DNA of 6,726 bases from Thauera sp. (GTDB lineage Bacteria; Pseudomonadota; Gammaproteobacteria; Burkholderiales; Rhodocyclaceae), in assembly GCA_003446655.1 (NCBI GenBank), contig DMCZ01000155.1:9537-16262 (forward strand), given 5' to 3'. Numbering within the stretch: the first letter of the stretch is position 1; each line of letters starts with the position of its first letter. The position numbers and the translations under genes are program-made. The notes under the pieces are model-generated. The model was not told the DNA's origin and searched no databases. It worked only from the letters and a program-made list of their open reading frames with translations. Below, piece by piece: positions 1 through 5,566 of this stretch.

Positions 1-75
1 CCCCCCCCCCCCGCGGCCCCGGGCGCCCGCGCGGGGCGGGGGCGCCCCCCCCGCCGCGCGCGCCCCCCCCCCCCC
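1..75. repeat. G/C-only low-complexity contig edge (probable artefact)
   Basis: The stretch opens with twelve C residues, contains several more runs of C or G including a C-run of about 14 ending at 75, and has no A or T before base 79. Even in DNA that is about two-thirds G+C this is far from what the neighbouring coding sequence looks like. Read on the minus strand it turns a plausible protein (…LRYG) into poly-glycine/alanine/arginine. A poly-G read tail, as two-colour sequencing produces when signal is lost, placed at a contig end would explain it. A real simple repeat is possible but less likely. Confidence 0.7.
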
Positions 76-456
76 GCCATAACGCAGCGTCAGCCTTGCC
101 CCCTGGGGAACCTCGATCCGCCACGCACGCCAGGCATCGCGCCGCCCTGCCGGCCATACGCGCACTGCGCGCCCATCGACAGTGGCTGCACGGGGCTGCA
201 AGGCCTCGTGGAGCACGAACTGGTAGTCGCGCTCTGCCGGCCAGAGCACGGCTTCGACCTCAAGCTTGCGCGATGACGGCTCGAGCACGACGTCGAGCTC
301 GAGTTGCGGCGCCGCCTGCACCGCGCCGATGTGGACCAGCAGCCATGCGAGCACCAGCAGCACGCCCGCGCGCCAGCGCCTCAGCTCGCCCCGGCTGAAG
401 CGCCCCGCAGCACGCCACAGCGCCGCTGCCCGCATCGCGCGAGTCCAGCGACGCAT
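76..456 (-). CDS. Exported M1-family aminopeptidase-like protein, N-terminal fragment
   Basis: An open frame starts with ATG at 456 and stays open to the left edge, so the gene is cut at its 3' end; only 127 codons down to base 76 look trustworthy. The product has an Arg-rich N-terminus, a hydrophobic stretch at residues 30-48 (AGVLLVLAWLLVHIGAVQA) and a likely signal-peptidase site after VQA. The mature part begins APQLELDVVLEPSSRKLEV, a beta-strand-rich segment like the N-terminal domain of M1 metallopeptidases, and ends at LRYG, where relatives usually continue with a Gly-rich turn. The zinc motif HExxH would lie beyond the edge, so catalysis cannot be judged. The start lies 1 nt after the upstream ChaN/PDZ stop (TGA-A-ATG), which indicates the same transcript and coupled translation. 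M8 (base 435) is an alternative start. The family assignment rests on recall of similar beta-proteobacterial proteins and is moderate; the existence of the exported ORF is firmer. Confidence 0.6.
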
Positions 457-457
457 T

Positions 458-1669
458 TCAGCGCTCAACAGGGAAGCGGACAACGACTTCGCGAACCTCG
501 CCACCGCGCTGCACTTTAAGCGGCAGCCAGGTTCCACCCGGCTGAGCCCGCACTGCCCCAATCAGATGTACCGGCCGCCTGGCCGGCATGCCTGCAACCT
601 CAGTGATGATGTCGTCGCGTTGCAGCCCACTCCGCTCGGCCAGGCTTCCGGGCGTGACCTCGGATATCCGCACCCCTTTAGCGTGGTCCTCGAGCGCAAC
701 TCCCAGCCGCGGCGGCGGCGGCGGGTTCTGGCGCGCCACCGGGACTGCGAACACCGCGTCTGCCAGCCCAGCGCCCAACTCGGCACAGGCCGTGTCGGCA
801 CCAACCGGCATCAGCTGACCGATGCCGTTCTCGCCCAGGTCACGAAGTTGGTGGGCGACACCGTGACCGTAACGCACATGCCCGCTGCCCATGATCGCCA
901 CGGCGAGCGGCAACCGCCCGTCCGCAGCCGCGTGACGCTGTCGCCCCGCCACCAGCGCTTCGGCCATCGCGCGGTCCCAGGCAAGCTGCGAGTCGACGAA
1001 GTTACGGAACCCACGGTCGCCGCGCCCCGCACTGGCGCCGGACTTGCCGCGCGCGCGCTGATGCTGCGCATGAATCTCGAAGAGGAACTCCTCATAGGCT
1101 GCAAGCGGTGGCGCGGCCTGGCCCACACCCTCGCGCTCGGCCTCGGGCACACCTGCCCAGCCCTTCTCAGCGATCGCACGCGTGAGCGTGCCGTCGATGT
1201 TCAGGGCCAGCATCGGGATCCGATTCAGGCGCGCAAAGTGAAAGAGCGGGAGGTAGAGTTCGGCGGGCATGCTCCACACCTTGCCCCAGTCGCTCTGGGC
1301 AAGGAACTCGGACTCCGTCAGCTCGCCCGCCACCCAGCGATCGAGCACCCCCTGCACCCGGCGCGGGAACATCTCGAAGCCGATCACCATGTGCGGTCGC
1401 TGTGCATGCAACGCAGCCAGCGTCTGCAGCTGCCAGCGATGGTGGTCCATGTCGTCGTGCTGCTCACCTAGAAGCACCACCGCACGCTGCGCCATCGCTG
1501 CGAGCAACCCGCTGGCATCCACCGGCTGGGGCACCGCACCATCCGCGCGCGCCCAAGACCCCGGATCGAGGCATGTCTGGGCGCCGGATTGCGCCGCAGC
1601 CGCGATCGGCACGAGCCCGGCCAGGCTGCACATCAGCGCAAGCGCGCCAAAGCGTGAATGTGAGGACAT
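458..1669 (-). CDS. Exported ChaN-family (haem-binding-like) protein with C-terminal PDZ domain
   Basis: From ATG 1669 this is a 403-residue protein. Residues 1-27 are a clean Sec signal peptide (hydrophobic FGALALMCSLAGLVPIAAAA), so it acts in the periplasm or at the outer membrane. Residues about 55-290 match the ChaN/DUF399 fold (haem-binding, iron-regulated lipoprotein family). They carry VVLLGEQHDDMDHH near 64-77, GFEMFPR at 97-103, and GSGHVRYGHGV at 261-271 near the end of the domain. After the (Pro)5 linker at about 316-320 comes a PDZ domain, about 323-400, with GVRISEVTPGSLAERSGLQ followed by DDIITEVAG. The family may bind haem or act as a hydrolase; the substrate here is unknown. 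No lipobox is visible, unlike Campylobacter ChaN. The frame extends upstream to a GTG at 1735 (425 residues), but this puts 22 extra residues before the signal peptide, so ATG 1669 is preferred although its ribosome site (GGGTGG) is weak. It is followed after 1 nt by the M1-like gene. Confidence 0.85.
   Translation of the reverse strand: MSSHSRFGALALMCSLAGLVPIAAAAQSGAQTCLDPGSWARADGAVPQPVDASGLLAAMAQRAVVLLGEQHDDMDHHRWQLQTLAALHAQRPHMVIGFEMFPRRVQGVLDRWVAGELTESEFLAQSDWGKVWSMPAELYLPLFHFARLNRIPMLALNIDGTLTRAIAEKGWAGVPEAEREGVGQAAPPLAAYEEFLFEIHAQHQRARGKSGASAGRGDRGFRNFVDSQLAWDRAMAEALVAGRQRHAAADGRLPLAVAIMGSGHVRYGHGVAHQLRDLGENGIGQLMPVGADTACAELGAGLADAVFAVPVARQNPPPPPRLGVALEDHAKGVRISEVTPGSLAERSGLQRDDIITEVAGMPARRPVHLIGAVRAQPGGTWLPLKVQRGGEVREVVVRFPVER
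710..724 (-). repeat. (CCG)5 trinucleotide run coding a five-proline linker
   Basis: Five consecutive CCG codons on the minus strand encode PPPPP between the ChaN domain and the PDZ domain. Because identical codons are used throughout, the tract could change length by replication slippage without breaking the frame, altering only linker length. Confidence 0.7.
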
Positions 1670-1750
1670 GACGAACCACCCGACGAAAGGAACAAGCGGT
1701 AGAACCTGCGCGCGGCGGCGAGTTCCGGGCGCCACCGCGCAGCCAGCCGC

Positions 1751-2482
1751 TCAGGGGCGAAAGTGGTCGACGCGATCGGTGATGAGCCCGTCCAGCCCCA
1801 ATGCAAGCAGACGCGCCGCCTCGGCATCGTCGTTGACCGTGTAGGCGAGCCCGCGCAGCCCGGCCGCCCGCGCTGCCAAGGCAGTCGCCGGCGACCACGC
1901 CTGCTGCTCGGCCACGATGGCGACGCAGCCCAGGCGCGCCGCGGTCTCGCGCCAGCCATCGGCAAAGCGCTCCAGCAGCAGACCGCGTGGCAGGGACGGC
2001 GCGACCTCCGCTGCAGCGGCAAGCGCGACGGGGTCGAAGGAGGTCAGAAGCGGCGCCGGGACGCAATGCCAGTGGTGCGCGACCTCTGCCGCGACCACCG
2101 CACCCGTGCGTTCGGCGTCGCCCGGCGCAGGCTTGAGTTCGATGTTGAGCGCGCACCCATGACGCATGCAGAAACCCAGCACCTCCGTCAGGAGCGGAAG
2201 CGGCTCCCCCGCGTAGCGCAGGGAATGCCAGGCGCCCGCGTCCAGGCGCGCGAGTTCCGCCCACGTGTGTTCAAGCGCCTCGCCCGCACCGTCGGTGGTG
2301 CGCTCGAGTCGATCGTCATGGAGCAGGAAGGCTTTCCCGTCGGCGCTCAGCCGGACATCGCACTCGAACATGCGATAGCCGTACTCATGGCCGCGCGCGA
2401 ATGCAGCGAGCGTGTTTTCCGGCGCCAGCCGACCCGCGCCGCGGTGCGCTATCCAGCGCGGATACGGCCAGGCGGCGGACAT
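1751..2482 (-). CDS. ugpQ: Glycerophosphodiester phosphodiesterase (cytoplasmic, UgpQ-like)
   Basis: The enzyme hydrolyses glycerophosphodiesters, the deacylated phospholipid headgroups, to sn-glycerol 3-phosphate and an alcohol. From ATG 2482 the protein has 243 residues, about the length of E. coli UgpQ, and no signal peptide, so it is cytosolic. The GDPD TIM-barrel motifs are all visible: WIAHRGAGRLAPENT (H13, R14, E22, N23), FECDVRLSADG (E40, D42), the general-acid region LLHDD (H55) and NIELKP (E115, K117). The C-terminal strand reads AYTVND, then GLDGLITDRVDHF. The active site therefore looks intact. A TTG at 2488 would add two residues and overlap the upstream stop; ATG 2482, 2 nt after that stop, is preferred. 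The near-zero gap to the NYN-LOTUS gene implies co-transcription. The gene symbol reflects the subfamily by length and motifs; no ugp transporter genes are present here. Confidence 0.9.
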   Translation of the reverse strand: MSAAWPYPRWIAHRGAGRLAPENTLAAFARGHEYGYRMFECDVRLSADGKAFLLHDDRLERTTDGAGEALEHTWAELARLDAGAWHSLRYAGEPLPLLTEVLGFCMRHGCALNIELKPAPGDAERTGAVVAAEVAHHWHCVPAPLLTSFDPVALAAAAEVAPSLPRGLLLERFADGWRETAARLGCVAIVAEQQAWSPATALAARAAGLRGLAYTVNDDAEAARLLALGLDGLITDRVDHFRP

Positions 2483-2484
2483 GC

Positions 2485-4086
2485 TCAACCCGCGCCGTCC
2501 GCCTTGGGCTGGCGCGGACGCCGGGCACGTGACGACGCCTTGCGTGCGGGCGTCGGCTCGCCGCTGGGCGCTTCGCCGGACGAGCTTCCTGCCTGCGCAG
2601 GGGTCGCAGCTGATGCCTCCACGGTCTCGCTGGCAAGCTCAGGCCCGCTCTCGACCGGGCCCGCCGCGGGGCGCGTCCGGGTCGCACCCGCTTCGGGAAG
2701 CTCCGTCGCGCTCGCCGATAGCGACGATGAGCGCGCCGACCGCGCGGAGCCCCGCCCCGCGCGCGGTTTGCGACCCTCGCCGCGGTCCTCTGCAGGCTCC
2801 GCGCCCTCGCCGCTGCGCTCGCTCGATGCGTCCGCCGGCTCCACGGCAGTGGCCGTCGCGGGAGCAGGTACGCTGGCCACCTTGGCCGTTGCCCCACGCC
2901 CGCGCCCGCGGCCGCTCTTCGGTCTCGGCACTGACTCAGCCGGCGTGCTGGCCGCAACCACGTCCGGTGGCACGGCATCGGCGGGCGCAGGCATCTCGGT
3001 CGGGCGCACCAGCTGTTCTTCCCGCCCAGCAGACCCCGTGCCTTCGGTCTCCGGCATGGACTCAGGCCCGGGCGCCTGCGCTTCGATCGCCTTGCCTCCG
3101 CGACGGCGCGAACCGCGCCCCCCCGTGCGCCCCTCATGCACAGCCGACGCTGCAGCTGCACTGGCAACCTCCGCCGGCGAGGGGGCTTCCGCCACCGGCT
3201 CCCGGAGCTCGCGTCCGCGCGGCTCACGCGACACGACCTCAGATTCGACCACCACAAACCCCGGACCCGGCCGCGTCACGTAGGTACCCGACTTCTCGTC
3301 GCGCCCGAGCTCGAGCAAGCCGCGGCCCTGCGCCTCCTCAAGCAGGTTGCCGAAGGCACGGAAGCCGAAGTAGCTCTCGTTGAAGTCGGGCTTGCGGCGC
3401 TTGATCGCTTCCTTGAGCATCGACGACCAGATCTTTCCGCTCTCGCCACGCTCGGCAAGCAGTGCCTCGAAAGTCTCCACCGCGATGTCGATGGCCTTGC
3501 CCCGCCGGGCCTCGAGCTCCTCGCGGCGCTGGCGCTCCTCCTCGGGCGAGCGTCGCGCGGCCTGCGGCACGTTCTCGCGCGCCTCGCGCTTGGCCGCCGC
3601 GCGCTGGCTGTCGCGTACCAGGTCGTCATAGAAGATGAACTCGTCGCAGTTGGCGATCAGCAGATCGGAGGTCGATTGCTTCACCCCGACGCCGATTACC
3701 TGCTTGGCGTTCTCGCGCAGTTTGGAGACCAGTGGGGAGAAATCGGAATCGCCGCTGATGATGACGAAGGTATCGACATGAGACTTCGTGTAGCACAGGT
3801 CCAGCGCGTCGACGACGAGCCGGATATCGGCAGAATTCTTTCCGGACTGGCGAACGTGCGGAATCTCGATCAGCTCGAAGTTAGCCTCGTGCATCGCTGC
3901 CTTGAAGCTCTTGTAGCGTTCCCAGTCGCAATACGCTTTCTTGACCACGATGCTGCCCTTGAGCAGCAATCGCTCGAGCACGCGCTTGATGTCGAACTTC
4001 TCGTATTTCGCATCCCGAACGCCGAGGGCTACGTTTTCGAAGTCGCAGAACAGCGCCATGCTGACACTGTCGGGGGAGGAAGCCAT
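2485..4086 (-). CDS. NYN-domain (LabA/DUF88-like) and OST-HTH/LOTUS putative RNase with long RG-patched tail
   Basis: The protein has 533 residues in three parts. Residues 8-160 are a NYN/PIN-like nuclease domain with the acidic residues expected for metal binding: D15 in LFCDFENV, D87 in NSADIRLVVDAL, and D113/D115 in IISGDSDFSPLV. Residues 160-196 are a charged, helical, probably coiled linker. Residues 197-272 are an OST-HTH/LOTUS winged helix, a fold known to bind RNA or partner proteins. Residues 285-533 are disordered, rich in A, P, S and E, with four Arg/Gly-rich basic patches (about 320-332, 388-402, 439-452, 515-528). Established knowledge: NYN-LOTUS proteins are widespread in proteobacteria and are usually annotated as NYN domain proteins; their RNA targets are poorly known. 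Inference: a cytosolic RNase or RNA-binding protein. The start ATG at 4086 has a good ribosome site. It is first in the minus-strand operon. The N-terminal domains are confident; the tail is not diagnostic. Confidence 0.92.
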   Translation of the reverse strand: MASSPDSVSMALFCDFENVALGVRDAKYEKFDIKRVLERLLLKGSIVVKKAYCDWERYKSFKAAMHEANFELIEIPHVRQSGKNSADIRLVVDALDLCYTKSHVDTFVIISGDSDFSPLVSKLRENAKQVIGVGVKQSTSDLLIANCDEFIFYDDLVRDSQRAAAKREARENVPQAARRSPEEERQRREELEARRGKAIDIAVETFEALLAERGESGKIWSSMLKEAIKRRKPDFNESYFGFRAFGNLLEEAQGRGLLELGRDEKSGTYVTRPGPGFVVVESEVVSREPRGRELREPVAEAPSPAEVASAAAASAVHEGRTGGRGSRRRGGKAIEAQAPGPESMPETEGTGSAGREEQLVRPTEMPAPADAVPPDVVAASTPAESVPRPKSGRGRGRGATAKVASVPAPATATAVEPADASSERSGEGAEPAEDRGEGRKPRAGRGSARSARSSSLSASATELPEAGATRTRPAAGPVESGPELASETVEASAATPAQAGSSSGEAPSGEPTPARKASSRARRPRQPKADGAG

Positions 4087-4092
4087 GAAATT

Positions 4093-4098
4093 CTCCGG
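4093..4098 (-). promoter_or_regulatory. Ribosome binding site of the NYN-LOTUS gene
   Basis: On the minus strand the bases before the ATG read CCCGGAGAATTTC, giving a GGAG core about 6 nt from the start. It supports 4086 as the true start and is the strongest Shine-Dalgarno match in the minus-strand operon; the downstream genes rely on very short junctions. Confidence 0.6.
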
Positions 4099-4104
4099 GT
4101 CGGA

Positions 4105-4134
4105 ACAGTGTCGATGTTAAGCCCTCGTCACTGT
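4105..4134. promoter_or_regulatory. Inverted repeat around a possible -10 of the minus-strand operon (candidate operator)
   Basis: The arms ACAGTGTCG (4105-4113) and CGTCACTGT (4126-4134) are complementary except at one position and flank a 12-nt centre. That centre holds TAACAT on the minus strand (4119-4114), a 4/6 match to a sigma-70 -10 hexamer; a matching -35 is poor (TGGTGC at 17-nt spacing). The site sits 19-48 nt upstream of the NYN-LOTUS start. An operator overlapping a promoter fits, as does chance; confidence is low. Confidence 0.3.
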
Positions 4135-4251
4135 CTGCACCAGAACGCCGTCGACGCCCCCGCAGGTGTCGATGCCGGGCGAGGCGTTCGGGCGGGTCGC
4201 TTTGTGTCGCCCTGATCGCCTATGCTTCGAATGCCGCATCCACCTCAACAA

Positions 4252-4257
4252 AGGAGA
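4252..4257 (+). promoter_or_regulatory. Ribosome binding site of sodC
   Basis: AAAGGAGA ends six bases before ATG 4264 and is the best Shine-Dalgarno site in the window. It decides the start: the frame is open upstream to ATG 4222, but that longer form would place this purine-rich site inside the coding sequence and add 14 residues before the signal peptide. Confidence 0.8.
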
Positions 4258-4263
4258 CCCCTC

Positions 4264-4794
4264 ATGGAGACAACTCACATGCTTGCCGTCGCCCTCGCTG
4301 CGACCGTCATCAGCGGACCTGTGCTGGGTGCCGAGCGTGCGAGCGCGCAGCTCGTCGACCGCCAGGGCGCCACGGTCGGCGAGGCCACGCTGAGCGAGGG
4401 CCCGCACGGCGTGCTGATCCACGTATCAGCGAAGGGCCTGCCGCCGGGGCCGAAGGCGATCCACATCCACAGCGTCGGCACCTGCGAGGACGGCGCAGCG
4501 GGCTTCATCGCCTCGAAGGGCCACCTGAACCCGAGCGCGAAACCGCATGGCTTGATGAACCCCGAGGGTCCCGATGCCGGGGACCTGCCAAACCTCTTCG
4601 TCCACGCCGACGGCAGCGTCGAGGCCGAGTTCTTCACCACCTTCGCCAGCCTTGGCGGCGCAGCGGGCCGAGCTGCGATCCTCGATGTGGACGGCGCAGC
4701 GCTCGTGATCCACGAGAACCGCGATGACCACGCCACACAACCCATCGGCGGGGCCGGACCACGCCACTTCTGTGGGGTGATTCGCGCCCAATGA
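4264..4794 (+). CDS. sodC: Periplasmic Cu/Zn superoxide dismutase
   Basis: SodC converts superoxide to oxygen and hydrogen peroxide in the periplasm. The 176-residue product starts with a hydrophobic segment (LAVALAATVISGPVLGA, about 7-23) consistent with Sec export, though the n-region METTHM has no Lys or Arg. The Cu,Zn-SOD signature is clear: copper ligands H67 and H69 in KAIHIHSVGTC, bridging H87 in GHLNP, zinc ligand H95 in KPHG, D107 in AGDLPN, late copper His H150 in LVIHEN, and the active-site Arg R167 in GAGPRHFCGVI. C74 and C170 would form the conserved intrasubunit disulfide. The usual third zinc His, three residues before the Asp of GDLP, is D104 here (PDAGD), a possible change at the zinc site. 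The stop overlaps the next start by ATGA. It is divergent from the NYN-LOTUS gene. No convincing -35/-10 pair was found upstream. Confidence 0.93.
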   Translation: METTHMLAVALAATVISGPVLGAERASAQLVDRQGATVGEATLSEGPHGVLIHVSAKGLPPGPKAIHIHSVGTCEDGAAGFIASKGHLNPSAKPHGLMNPEGPDAGDLPNLFVHADGSVEAEFFTTFASLGGAAGRAAILDVDGAALVIHENRDDHATQPIGGAGPRHFCGVIRAQ

Positions 4795-5405
4795 GTCCGC
4801 CGACGCCCCCTCGCAGCGCGGGTACGCGCCGGCGGCGGGGGCGTAGCGCCCATGCTGCCGTCATTGCAGGTGTGGTGATTGCGCTTGCATCGCCATCACT
4901 GGTCGCCCGGTCGCCCGTCGCGGCAGAGGTGTCGCCCCGGGGCATCGGCCCGCTCGTGCTGGGCGTTCCGCTGCGCGAGGCTGCGCGACAAACGATTCCA
5001 CTGGATCCCGCCGCGGCCATGATCGGCCCCGGCTGCGACGAGCGGGATCAGATCACCGTGGTCCTGCGCGTCGCCGGCATGCCGATGTCCGTCATGGCAA
5101 TGGCTGACGCGCAAGGGCGGATCGAGGAGATCCTCGCCACGCCCGCGGACAATGCAGGCGTCACCCTTGCAGATGCCGAGGCCTGCCGGACGCACGGTGA
5201 GAACTTTGCGGTTCGCCTCGCCCCGGCGCTCGGCGTGGCGCGCCCGTGGTCGGTACGGCACAAGCCGGTGTCGACCGAATTCACCTTTGCACTCGAAGGC
5301 GGCGGCCAGGGCCGCACCGCGCCGCGCGTGGTTTCCCGCTGGTTTTCTGGTGGGCGTACCTGCGATCTGCTGCTTCAGTTCGGCGGCCGCGGTGCAGCGC
5401 CCTGA
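4791..5405 (+). CDS. Small exported protein of unknown function, coupled to sodC
   Basis: I do not recognise this 204-residue protein. Its ATG overlaps the sodC stop (ATGA at 4791-4794), so translation is probably coupled and the pair is likely one operon. The N-terminus has a basic cluster (TRRRRGR, 12-18) and a hydrophobic stretch (about 21-38), giving a likely Sec signal peptide with cleavage near VAA-EVS (about 45-46), so a periplasmic product is inferred. The mature part opens with GIGPLVLGVPLREA (51-64), a motif type seen in various secreted proteins of unknown function. It continues with a beta-rich segment, QITVVLRVAGMPMSVMAM (87-104), and RIEEILATP. Three cysteines (C82, C132, C191) leave one unpaired if a disulfide forms. 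No metal-binding cluster, lipobox or further membrane segment is visible. The coding signal is supported by the start overlap, signal peptide and GC3-rich codon use; the function is open. Confidence 0.75.
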   Translation: MSPPTPPRSAGTRRRRGRSAHAAVIAGVVIALASPSLVARSPVAAEVSPRGIGPLVLGVPLREAARQTIPLDPAAAMIGPGCDERDQITVVLRVAGMPMSVMAMADAQGRIEEILATPADNAGVTLADAEACRTHGENFAVRLAPALGVARPWSVRHKPVSTEFTFALEGGGQGRTAPRVVSRWFSGGRTCDLLLQFGGRGAAP

Positions 5406-5499
5406 GCGTTGCAAAGCCACTGTCGTCCTGCAGCCGGCGCTCCCCGAGAGATTCGCGGCCGGCGTCCCCTGCGAGCCACCTCGGCTGTTGGCGCCCGGC

Positions 5500-5528
5500 T
5501 TGCCGCCTCAAGCCGATTCTGCTATTAA
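5500..5528 (+). promoter_or_regulatory. Putative sigma-70 promoter of dksA
   Basis: TTGCCG (5500-5505) and TATTAA (5523-5528) each match the consensus hexamers at four of six positions and are separated by the optimal 17 nt. Transcription would begin near 5535, giving a leader of about 30 nt. The bases after the -10 (GTCGGCTC) form a G+C-rich discriminator, a feature of promoters inhibited by ppGpp/DksA; E. coli dksA is itself negatively autoregulated. This is sequence inference only. Confidence 0.5.
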
Positions 5529-5554
5529 GTCGGCTCTCTTCATTGACCACCTAC

Positions 5555-5559
5555 GGAAG
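5555..5559 (+). promoter_or_regulatory. Ribosome binding site of dksA
   Basis: GGAAG lies seven bases before ATG 5567. It supports this start over the internal ATG at residue 22, which would remove the N-terminal region present in DksA homologues. Confidence 0.55.
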
Positions 5560-5566
5560 CTGATCC

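Larger units (their letters stand above)
5406..5566. other. Intergenic region between the sodC operon and dksA
   Basis: These 161 bases hold no credible gene. No hairpin with a T-tract follows the upstream gene, so sodC-operon termination is either Rho-dependent or leads into dksA. A direct repeat of GCCGGCG followed by TCCCC occurs at 5433-5445 and 5458-5469 without obvious meaning. The right third carries the putative dksA promoter. Confidence 0.6.

Noticed and set aside
266..1471. Plus-strand 401-codon open frame
   Set aside because: It lies antisense to the ChaN/PDZ gene, has no recognisable domains, and is rich in Arg/His/Pro as expected for a shadow frame in high-G+C DNA.
1670..1750. 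Terminator or promoter in the GDPD-ChaN gap
   Set aside because: Only short, interrupted complementarity and no T-tract or convincing hexamer pair were seen, so the genes are treated as one transcript.
1763..3283. Plus-strand 506-codon open frame
   Set aside because: It is antisense to the GDPD gene and the NYN-LOTUS tail; its second half mirrors that low-complexity tail and it shows no motif or ribosome site. The minus-strand genes have clear catalytic motifs.
3136..4215. Plus-strand 359-codon open frame
   Set aside because: It is antisense to the NYN and LOTUS domains, which are clearly conserved; the long frame reflects codon bias of the real gene.
4202..4226. TTGTGT and TATGCT as a sodC promoter
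   Set aside because: The spacer is only 13 nt, too short for sigma-70, and no better -35 lies 16-18 nt upstream of TATGCT.
4426..4853. Minus-strand frames opposite sodC
   Set aside because: They are shadows of sodC; no start signals or domain features.
5433..5469. Direct repeat GCCGGCG-TCCCC in the sodC-dksA gap
   Set aside because: Two short G+C-rich copies, one with an extra base; likely chance in such DNA and no T-tract makes it a poor terminator.
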